A DNA stretch of 15,491 bases from Clostridia bacterium (GTDB lineage Bacteria; Bacillota; Clostridia; Oscillospirales; CAG-272). The notes beneath the pieces are model-generated. The model had not been told where the DNA came from, searched no databases, and saw nothing but the letters and a program-made list of their open reading frames with translations. Below, one piece after another: positions 1 through 6,635 of the stretch (the first letter of the stretch is position 1; each line of letters opens with the position of its first letter). Location of the stretch: the NCBI GenBank assembly GCA_017621015.1, contig JAGAUC010000307.1, positions 1 to 15,491 on the forward strand. Reading direction: 5' to 3'. The position numbers and the translations under genes are program-made.

Positions 1-49
1 AACCACACGCCCCTCAAACGTGCGCGTCTGCCAGTTCCGCCACTCCCGC
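1..49 (-). tRNA. tRNA-Leu (anticodon GAG), 5' part, cut by the window edge
   Basis: Read on the minus strand from position 49, the sequence has a 7-base acceptor strand (GCGGGAG), then T8, G9 and the GGCGGAACTGGCAGACGC D-arm typical of bacterial tRNA-Leu. The anticodon stem CACGT/GCGTG closes a 7-base loop TTGAGGG, which gives anticodon GAG and decodes CUC/CUU. The variable arm, T arm and 3' acceptor strand lie outside the window, so the full cloverleaf cannot be checked here. Transcription runs leftward from its own promoter at 63-90. Confidence 0.9.
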
Positions 50-62
50 GCGAACATTTTAT

Positions 63-90
63 ATTATACTGCTTTTTTTGATTTTGTCAA
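63..90 (-). promoter_or_regulatory. Sigma-A-type promoter of tRNA-Leu
   Basis: On the minus strand there is a perfect TTGACA (-35, positions 90-85), a 16-base spacer and a perfect TATAAT (-10, positions 68-63). The predicted transcription start is about position 56, only about 7 bases before the mature tRNA 5' end at 49. A consensus promoter with a very short leader is usual for stable RNA genes. Confidence 0.8.
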
Positions 91-138
91 GAGATTTTCG
101 GGAAAAAAATTCTTTTCGCCGAACTTTGTGCGAAAGTG

Positions 139-166
139 TTGAAATTTATGCAAAAAATGGTATAAT
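139..166 (+). promoter_or_regulatory. Sigma-A-type promoter of the NusG_II-Gx-apbE-whiA-dnaE operon
   Basis: TTGAAA at 139-144, a 16-base spacer and TATAAT at 161-166 form a good housekeeping promoter. A second TATAAT sits at 169-174 but has no good -35 at normal spacing. The promoter is divergent from the tRNA-Leu promoter. The first gene starts at 209 after an AGAAAGGAG ribosome binding site at 194-202. Confidence 0.65.
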
Positions 167-208
167 GATATAATAGAGAAGTAGATTTTTTTCAGAAAGG
201 AGATTCGG

Positions 209-571
209 ATGAGGACCAAATGCACTCCGTTTGACATTGCGCTTGCCGCCGGTATTTTGCTGCTTGCCATCTTCCTGCCGTTTTTCCTTTTCCGGGACAA
301 CGCGGATACGGTACGCATTGTAAGCGAGAGCGGGGAAAAGCTTTATGCTCTGGGAGAAGAGCGCACTATTGAAGTCCTTTCCGGAGGACATCGGCTCACG
401 GTTTGTATCGACTATGAGGGTGTTTTTGTTGTTGACACGGATTGCAAGGACCGAGTCTGTGAAAAGACCGGAAAAATTATAGAGAGCGGTGATGTGATCG
501 TTTGTGCCCCGGCCGGCGTCAAGATCGAGCTGATCTCAAAGAGGGGGGGCGCAGACTATGTGGTCGGATAA
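209..571 (+). CDS. NusG domain II (NusG_II/DUF1312) family membrane-anchored protein
   Basis: The 120-residue protein has one N-terminal membrane segment (about residues 8-28) and a small beta-rich domain, presumably outside the cell. That domain carries the family cysteine pattern DTDCKDRVC (C79, C84) and a later VCAP (C99), close to the usual SDCPD..C / IVCLP pattern of stand-alone NusG_II proteins. Despite the name, these proteins are not transcription factors, and their biochemical role is not settled. Genes of this type often sit next to a Gx-transporter gene and apbE or Rnf-type redox genes, as here, so an accessory role in envelope flavin or electron-transfer chemistry is a reasonable inference only. 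The start is supported by AGAAAGGAG 6 bases upstream. The 3' end overlaps the next gene by 14 bases. Confidence 0.8.
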   Translation: MRTKCTPFDIALAAGILLLAIFLPFFLFRDNADTVRIVSESGEKLYALGEERTIEVLSGGHRLTVCIDYEGVFVVDTDCKDRVCEKTGKIIESGDVIVCAPAGVKIELISKRGGADYVVG

Positions 572-1082
572 CGGTGTGCGCCTTCGCCGTGTGGCATTGG
601 ATTCCGCGCTTTTGGCAGTTGCCTTGATTTTTTCCTACGTTGAGGCGCTTTTTCCCATAGTTCTCCCGGTACCGATTCCCGGGTTTAAGCTGGGACTTGC
701 CAATGTGATCGTCTTGTGGCTTGCGGTCAACCGTACGGCGTGGGAGGCGGGCGCGGTCTCGTTTTTGCGCATTGTGATCGTGGCTATGCTTTTTGGAACG
801 CCTGTGAGCTTTTGGTTTTCCTTTGGCGGTGCGTTTGTTTCCTTTCTTGCCATTTTGCTTTTGCGCCGTTGCCGCTTTTTCAGCTATATTGGTGTCTCGG
901 TTTTTTCGGCGTCCGCGCATAATTTCGGACAGCTCTTGGCGGCATCCGTCCTATTTGGCTTTAATACCATGCTCGCCTATCTTCCCGTTATGCTGGTGGC
1001 ATCGGTGATCTTTGGCGCGATCTGCGGCATACTTCTCAATTTTATTGCCCCACGCTTGAAGGAGGGAAGGCTACACCTATGA
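558..1082 (+). CDS. Gx transporter family protein (formerly called heptaprenyl diphosphate synthase component I)
   Basis: The 174-residue protein is very hydrophobic, with about five membrane segments. Family motifs are visible in order: VPIPGFKLGLANVIVLW (about 38-54), RIVIVAMLFGTP (about 71-82), FSFGGAFVS (about 87-95) and GVSVFSASAHNFGQ (about 112-125). The glycine-rich LGLAN and SAxxHNxGQ motifs define this family, which resembles small ECF-type substrate-binding membrane components. The older name came from linkage to prenyl synthase genes, and the real substrate is not established. It overlaps the upstream gene by 14 bases and shares an ATGA overlap with apbE, so the three genes are probably translationally coupled. 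A purine-rich GAGGGGGGG lies about 8 bases before the ATG. By context a membrane partner in quinone or flavin supply is possible. Confidence 0.85.
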   Translation: MWSDNGVRLRRVALDSALLAVALIFSYVEALFPIVLPVPIPGFKLGLANVIVLWLAVNRTAWEAGAVSFLRIVIVAMLFGTPVSFWFSFGGAFVSFLAILLLRRCRFFSYIGVSVFSASAHNFGQLLAASVLFGFNTMLAYLPVMLVASVIFGAICGILLNFIAPRLKEGRLHL

Positions 1083-2095
1083 AAAAATTGGCATTTCTTT
1101 TGGCTTTGTTGATGCTAGCTTTAGCTTCCTGCGCCAGAACTCCCTCTTATCAAGATATTCATTTCTTTGCAATGGATACCTTTGCCGAGGTGCGTGCATA
1201 TGCCTCGGACACAAGCACAAACGATGCGCTGATCCTGTGCAAGCGCGTGGCGGAGGAGCTGGAAAACAAAATATCGCCAACTAAAGAGGGGAGCGACACC
1301 TATGTGTTCAATCATGGGGCGGCGCAAGAGTACTCGGAGGATTTTACCGATCTTCTTCGCCTTTCTCTTGAGATTTCAGAACTTACCGACGGAGCTTTTG
1401 ATATTGCCTCGGGCGCGCTGATCGAGCTTTGGACAAGCTGTGAGGCGGAAGGACGCCTTCCTAAGGATGAGGAGCTTTCTGCGGCTCTTGCTAACACGGG
1501 GTATACCGGGGTACAGCTTTCCGGGGATTCGGTTATCAAACAGACTCCCGGTCTTATGCTGAATTTCGGTGCGATTGGTAAGGGCTATGCGGCAGACAGG
1601 ATGGCCGAGGCCTTACGCGATGGCGGTGTGTCTTGCGGAATGATCTCCTTTGTCAGCTCGGTTACCGTATTTGGCAATAAGGATTTCAAGATCGGTATTC
1701 GCAGGCCCGACACCTCGGGTGAGCTGTTTGGTTACGTTACACTTTGTGACCGATCACTTTCGGTTTCGGGGGACTATGAGCGTTTTTATGAGATCGATGG
1801 CACGCAGTATCCGCATATTCTGGATCCGAAGACCGGAAGGCCGGTTTCAAACGGAATTCACAGTGTTGTGGTTCTTGCCGATAGCGGCGCAATGGCAGAT
1901 GCCCTCTCCACAGCTGTATTCGTTATGGGGGTAGAAAAAGCGGCGACGTTATATCAGAACGAAGATCTTACCTTTGAATTTCTTTGTATGACCGATGACG
2001 GCGCGGTGGCCAGCGATGGCTTTTTAGCGTGCTTTGAGCCCTCTGACAAGGGGGAGATGCCGCTTTCACTTTCTCAATATATATCGGAGCGTTGA
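1079..2095 (+). CDS. apbE: FAD:protein FMN transferase, lipoprotein (ApbE family)
   Basis: This enzyme splits FAD and attaches FMN by a phosphoester bond to Thr/Ser of exported redox proteins. The 338-residue protein begins with a lipoprotein signal (KK, hydrophobic stretch, lipobox LASC with C18), so it should be anchored on the outer face of the membrane. Family motifs are present: FAMDTFAEV (about 30-38), GAFDIASGALIELW (105-118), NFGAIGKGYAADR (162-174), SGDYERF plus HILDPKTGRPV (about 230-256), and ADALSTA (273-279) with the expected Mg-binding Asp and Thr (D274, T278). Length is normal. It overlaps the Gx gene by 4 bases, with GGAGGGAAGG at 1061-1070 as its ribosome binding site. No target protein with an obvious FMN-attachment motif is encoded in the window, so its substrate must lie elsewhere. 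Confidence 0.93.
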   Translation: MKKLAFLLALLMLALASCARTPSYQDIHFFAMDTFAEVRAYASDTSTNDALILCKRVAEELENKISPTKEGSDTYVFNHGAAQEYSEDFTDLLRLSLEISELTDGAFDIASGALIELWTSCEAEGRLPKDEELSAALANTGYTGVQLSGDSVIKQTPGLMLNFGAIGKGYAADRMAEALRDGGVSCGMISFVSSVTVFGNKDFKIGIRRPDTSGELFGYVTLCDRSLSVSGDYERFYEIDGTQYPHILDPKTGRPVSNGIHSVVVLADSGAMADALSTAVFVMGVEKAATLYQNEDLTFEFLCMTDDGAVASDGFLACFEPSDKGEMPLSLSQYISER

Positions 2096-2097
2096 TT

Positions 2098-2985
2098 ATG
2101 TCATTTTCATCTACAGTAAAGGAAGAGCTGATTGGCATTTCCATAAAGAACAGCTGTTGCCGCCGTGCGCTTTTATACGGTTTTTTGCTTGGTGCGGAGA
2201 TCGTGGACGGCAACATTCTCGTTTCCACCGAGGTCGAGGCGGTTGCCTTGCACATTGCCAAGCTGATTCGGGAATTTTTTGGAAAAGAGCCGACCATCGA
2301 ATCTAAGGTTTGCTTTGGCCGTCAAAAATATTTTCTTTGCTTTGAATCCACAAGGATTTTAAAATTTTTGCACAGTTTGGATCTTAGTGAAGAGGACCTT
2401 ATTTCCTTGCTTGGGAAAACGTGCGGCACTTGTCCGCAGGTGTTCCTTCGCGGTGCATTTTTGGTCTTCGGCACGGTGAATGATCCTGCTAAATCTTATC
2501 ACGCTGAGTTCTTGATACCACGCGCCGCGCGCGCCGAGAAGCTGGATGCGTTTTTGGCTGAACTTGGCATTCCTGCGCGCCGCATTCTGCGCGCTAAGAA
2601 AATCGGACTGTATTACAAAAGCAGCTCCGCTATGGAGGAGCTGTTTGCAGAGCTCGGCGGAAGCCGCGCGGTTTTTGACCTGATCAACGTTAAGATCGAG
2701 CGAGAACTTCGCAACAACGAGAATCGTGCCACCAATTGCGATGCGCGCAACATTGCCAAGATGGTCAGTGCCTCGCAAAAGCAAATTGCAGCCATCATCG
2801 CGCTCAAGGACTGCGGAATGCTTGAAAGCTTGGAGGAGGATCTGCAAAAAACTGCGGAGCTCCGCATGGAGCACGATGAGGTTTCTTTGTCGGAGCTTGC
2901 CGCGCTTCACGAGCCTCCGATCTCAAAATCGGGCCTCAATCACCGCCTTGCCAAGCTTTGTGAGTTGGCAGAAAAAATCAAGTAG
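2098..2985 (+). CDS. whiA: DNA-binding protein WhiA
   Basis: WhiA affects cell division and chromosome segregation in Firmicutes and is a sporulation regulator in actinobacteria. The 295-residue protein matches the family from the first residues (MSFSSTVKEEL). It has a degenerate LAGLIDADG-type N-terminal domain (CCRRALLYGFLLGAEIV about 20-36; FLRGAFLVFGTVNDPAKSYH about 116-135). The C-terminal helix-turn-helix domain includes NCDARNIAKMVSASQKQI (about 213-230) and ISKSGLNHRLAKL (about 275-287). The ATG at 2098 is chosen because it gives the conserved N-terminus and has GGAG 8 bases upstream; an in-frame TTG at 2092 is less likely. It follows apbE by only 2 bases. In most Firmicutes whiA follows rapZ and yvcK, which are absent immediately upstream here. 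The downstream dnaE is a common neighbour in Clostridia. Confidence 0.94.
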   Translation: MSFSSTVKEELIGISIKNSCCRRALLYGFLLGAEIVDGNILVSTEVEAVALHIAKLIREFFGKEPTIESKVCFGRQKYFLCFESTRILKFLHSLDLSEEDLISLLGKTCGTCPQVFLRGAFLVFGTVNDPAKSYHAEFLIPRAARAEKLDAFLAELGIPARRILRAKKIGLYYKSSSAMEELFAELGGSRAVFDLINVKIERELRNNENRATNCDARNIAKMVSASQKQIAAIIALKDCGMLESLEEDLQKTAELRMEHDEVSLSELAALHEPPISKSGLNHRLAKLCELAEKIK

Positions 2986-2995
2986 GAGAAAACGT

Positions 2996-5900
2996 ATGCC
3001 GAATTTTGTTCATCTTCATTTGCACAGCGAATACAGCTTGCTTGACGGTGCCTGCCGTATGGAAGAGATCCCTCAAAGAGCAGCGGAGTGCGGACACAGT
3101 GCCGTAGCGATCACCGATCACGGCGTTATGTACGGTGCCGTGGCCTTTTATCGCGCCTGCCAAAAGTATGGCATCAAGCCCATTATCGGCTGTGAGGTTT
3201 ACGTAGCATCCAAATCCCGTCACAGCAAGTCTGCGGGTGAAGACAACAAGAGCGAGCATCTGGTGCTTCTTTGCCAAAACGAGATCGGCTATCGTAATCT
3301 TATTTATATGGTTTCTGCCGGCTTCACGGAGGGCTTTTTCTCAAAGCCGAGAATTGATATGGAGCTTTTGCGTGAGCATTCCGAAGGGCTTATCGCGCTT
3401 TCCGCATGCCTTGCGGGTCGTATTCCGCGATTGATTCTCGGAGGAGATTATGACGGTGCTGTTGCTTATGCCAAGGAGCTATCGTCGGTTTTTGGCAAGG
3501 ATAACTTTTACATTGAGCTTCAAAATCACGGGATGGAGGAGCAAAAGCAGCTTTTGCCGCTTCTTGTTCGCCTGGCAAAAGAATGTGATCTTCCGATGGT
3601 GGCTACCAACGACTGCCACTATCTGCGTCGCGAGGACGCGGAAACACAGGCCATTCTTATGTGCATTCAAATGAATACCGTGATTACCGACGGTAGACCA
3701 CTTGGTTTCAAGACCGACGAGTTTTATTATAAGACGACGGAAGAAATGCAGGCGCTTTTCGGAGAATATGAGGGAGCGCTTGAAAACACGGTCAAAATTG
3801 CCGAGCGCTGTCAATTTGATTTTGATTTCAGCAAGCTTTATTTGCCAAAATTCTCCTGTCCGGGCGGAGAGAGTGCCGAGGAACATTTGGCTCATCTTGC
3901 TATGCAAGGACTTGAAAAGCACATCGAAAGCGGCAAGATACTTCTTCAAAGGCACACGAGAGAAGAATATGAGGAGCGCCTTCGCTACGAGCTTTCTGTC
4001 ATCAACAAAATGGGATATGCCGATTATTTCCTGATCGTTCAGGATTACGTAAATTTTGCACGTGATCACAAGATCCCCACCGGCCCGGGCAGAGGCTCAG
4101 GGGCAGGAAGCCTTGTGGCCTTTTCCGTGGGAATTACGGACATTGACCCCATACCGTTTGATCTCCTTTTTGAGCGCTTTTTAAATCCCGAGCGTGTCAG
4201 TATGCCGGATATTGATATGGACTTCTGCTATGAAAGACGCGACGAAGTTATTTCTTACGTCAATTCGCGTTACGGAAGCGACCACGTTTCTCAAATCATC
4301 ACCTTTGGTACGCTTGCCGCCAAGGCGGCCATTCGCGACACCGGACGCGCAATGGGGCTTTCGTATGCCGATACCGACGTTGTGGCGCGCGCGGTTCCTA
4401 AGGAACCGGATATCACGATTGCCGACTGTTTAAAGCGCGAGGAATTCCGCAAGCTTTACGAGGGGTCTGAGCAGACACGCAAGCTGATCGACACAGCAAG
4501 CCGCCTTGAGGGAATGCCCAGAAATGTCTCAGTACATGCGGCAGGCGTGGTCATTACCGACCGTCCGCTTACGGATTATGTTCCGCTGGCTCAAAGCAAT
4601 GGCATCACGATCACGCAGTATGATATGAATACCATTGCGGATCTCGGCTTTTTGAAATTCGATTTTCTGGCACTTCGCAATCTGACTGTCATTCGTGACG
4701 CAGAGATGCAGGTGAGGGAAAAAGAGCCCGGCTTTGACATCGAAAAAATTCCGCTTGACGATGCGGAGGTCTTTCGTATGATCGCCTCGGGTAATACCTC
4801 CGGTGTGTTTCAGCTGGAATCGGGTGGTATGAAGCAGATGCTTATTAATTTGGAGCCCGATTGTCTCGAGGACATCATTGCGGCCATCTCGCTTTATCGC
4901 CCGGGTCCGATGGATTCCATTCCCACGTATATTGCTAACAAAAAGAACAAGGACAACATCTCGTATCTTACGCCGCTTCTCGAGCCGATTTTAAAGTCTA
5001 CGTATGGCTGTATCGTTTACCAGGAGCAGGTAATGGAGATCTTTAGAAGTGTGGCGGGCTTTAGCTTTGGTCACGCAGATGTTGTCAGACGAGCCATGGC
5101 CAAAAAGCACGCGGATGAGCTGGAGGCAGAAAGAGAAAACTTCCTTGAAGGCGCTGTGAAGAATGGTGTTTCGCGAGAAAATGCCGTCAAGCTGTTTGAC
5201 AGTATGGCTGACTTTGCCAAATATGCTTTCAACAAAAGTCACGCCGCCGCGTATTCGGTCATTTCCTACCGAATTGCATATCTGAAACGGCATTATCCGC
5301 ACGAATATATGTCAGCACTTCTCGGCTCGGTTCTCGGAAATATGGGAAAAGTGGCGGAATATATTGCCGATTGCAGTAAAATGTCCATCCGGGTTTTGCC
5401 GCCCGACATCAATCACAGCACCACCCATTTTCACGTAGATGGCAAGGATATCCGGTTTGGTCTGTTAGCGCTCAAAAATGTGGGCAAGCTGTTTGCCGAG
5501 CAGATCGTTAAGGAAAGAAAATCTGAACAGTTTGCCTCATTTGAAGATTTCGTGTCTCGCATGAGCCACTATGATATCAACAAGAGGCAAGTTGAGACTC
5601 TGATCAAAGCAGGGACCTTTGACTCGCTCGGTGTGTACCGAAGCCAGCTTCTCGCCTCGTACGAGAAGATCCTGGAATCGGCCAATGAGTCGGGGCGCGG
5701 TAACCTTGAGGGACAGCTGGACATGTTCTCGGTGGCGCCGCAGGGGGTAATCGACAAGCCCAGCTTTGAATACCCCAATATTCCCGAATTTTCTCCCAGA
5801 CAGCTTTTAATGCTGGAAAAGGAATGCTCGGGCATGTCCTTCTCGGGTCATTTACTTGAGGGATACAGTAAGCACATTGCCTCGCTTTCATGTACGGCCA

Positions 5901-6526
5901 TTTCGAATTTCAACGATGTGGATAAGCAATCGCAATACGCAGAAAAAAGCCGCGTAATGTGTGCGGGAATGATTGGGGCCGTTAGCTTCAAGAACACCCG
6001 AAACAATGAAAGAATGGCTTTCTTTGTACTGGAGGACAAGTTTTCTTCCGTGGAATGCATCACATTCCCGAAAGTATATGAAAAGATTTCCTCACTGATT
6101 CGAACCGACGCGGCCGTTGCTGTTGCGGGTACATTGTCCTTCCGCGACGAGGAGGTTAAGATCTTGGTCAACGATATACGCGAGCTTGTCGAAAACGAAG
6201 CCTTCCGCGAAGTAGCGACATCGCCAAAGCCTCTGGAGACGCCTACTCGAACGGTGGAAAAAAGAACACCTCCCACGCCCGAAAAGAAGACACCGCTTAT
6301 GCTACATGAGGGCGGCAAGCTGTTTATCCGTGTCCCGAGCCTTGGCAGCGAGCTTTCCAAAAAGGCGAAAAATCTTATTGAGCTTTTTGAGGGGAGCACT
6401 CAAGTGGTCTTCTACGACATGGAAAAGGAGACATACTCATCCTACAGTGCCCGCTTTGACTTAACGCCGTTTACCTTTGAGGAGATGAAGGCGCTACTGG
6501 GTGTGGAGAACGTAATTTATCATTAA
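2996..6526 (+). CDS. dnaE: DNA polymerase III subunit alpha
   Basis: Replicative C-family polymerase of 1176 residues. The N-terminal PHP domain has intact metal-ligand motifs (HLHLHSEYSLLDG at 6-18; AITDHGVMYG at 38-47), unlike the degenerate PHP domain of E. coli DnaE. The polymerase core shows GPGRGSGAGSLVAF (363-376), the catalytic pair in MPDIDMDFC (D405, D407) and KFDFLALR with the third aspartate (D556). A helix-hairpin-helix and an OB-fold region follow (about 970-1090). The reading frame is open upstream to 2726, inside whiA, but the start at 2996 gives the canonical MPNFVHLHLH N-terminus and has TAGGAGAAAA just before it, 10 bases after the whiA stop. The sequence is of the DnaE type, not PolC. 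Firmicutes often carry both, so a polC may exist elsewhere in the genome. Confidence 0.96.
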   Translation: MPNFVHLHLHSEYSLLDGACRMEEIPQRAAECGHSAVAITDHGVMYGAVAFYRACQKYGIKPIIGCEVYVASKSRHSKSAGEDNKSEHLVLLCQNEIGYRNLIYMVSAGFTEGFFSKPRIDMELLREHSEGLIALSACLAGRIPRLILGGDYDGAVAYAKELSSVFGKDNFYIELQNHGMEEQKQLLPLLVRLAKECDLPMVATNDCHYLRREDAETQAILMCIQMNTVITDGRPLGFKTDEFYYKTTEEMQALFGEYEGALENTVKIAERCQFDFDFSKLYLPKFSCPGGESAEEHLAHLAMQGLEKHIESGKILLQRHTREEYEERLRYELSVINKMGYADYFLIVQDYVNFARDHKIPTGPGRGSGAGSLVAFSVGITDIDPIPFDLLFERFLNPERVSMPDIDMDFCYERRDEVISYVNSRYGSDHVSQIITFGTLAAKAAIRDTGRAMGLSYADTDVVARAVPKEPDITIADCLKREEFRKLYEGSEQTRKLIDTASRLEGMPRNVSVHAAGVVITDRPLTDYVPLAQSNGITITQYDMNTIADLGFLKFDFLALRNLTVIRDAEMQVREKEPGFDIEKIPLDDAEVFRMIASGNTSGVFQLESGGMKQMLINLEPDCLEDIIAAISLYRPGPMDSIPTYIANKKNKDNISYLTPLLEPILKSTYGCIVYQEQVMEIFRSVAGFSFGHADVVRRAMAKKHADELEAERENFLEGAVKNGVSRENAVKLFDSMADFAKYAFNKSHAAAYSVISYRIAYLKRHYPHEYMSALLGSVLGNMGKVAEYIADCSKMSIRVLPPDINHSTTHFHVDGKDIRFGLLALKNVGKLFAEQIVKERKSEQFASFEDFVSRMSHYDINKRQVETLIKAGTFDSLGVYRSQLLASYEKILESANESGRGNLEGQLDMFSVAPQGVIDKPSFEYPNIPEFSPRQLLMLEKECSGMSFSGHLLEGYSKHIASLSCTAISNFNDVDKQSQYAEKSRVMCAGMIGAVSFKNTRNNERMAFFVLEDKFSSVECITFPKVYEKISSLIRTDAAVAVAGTLSFRDEEVKILVNDIRELVENEAFREVATSPKPLETPTRTVEKRTPPTPEKKTPLMLHEGGKLFIRVPSLGSELSKKAKNLIELFEGSTQVVFYDMEKETYSSYSARFDLTPFTFEEMKALLGVENVIYH

Positions 6527-6533
6527 ATTTGTT

Positions 6534-6578
6534 AAAAACAACCTGCAAGGCCAATAACTTGTCAGGTTGTTTTTCTTT
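6534..6578 (+). terminator. Rho-independent terminator after dnaE
   Basis: AAAAACAACCTG (6534-6545) pairs perfectly over 12 bases with CAGGTTGTTTTT (6563-6574). An inner CAAG/CTTG pairing (6546-6549 with 6558-6561) extends the stem across a one-base bulge. The 3' arm ends in a T-rich tract. It starts 7 bases after the dnaE stop and closes the first operon. Confidence 0.85.
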
Positions 6579-6635
6579 TGAAACGCAAGAAAAAAGACAT
6601 ACTACCTTTGCGACGTTTTGCAGAAGGGAGAAAAT

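Noticed and set aside
2726..2995. Upstream in-frame extension of the dnaE reading frame into whiA
   Set aside because: The first 90 residues are whiA read in another frame. The canonical DnaE N-terminus and a ribosome binding site place the start at 2996.
3479..4069. 196-codon open frame on the minus strand inside dnaE
   Set aside because: It is antisense to the conserved part of the polymerase gene, with no start signals or motifs.
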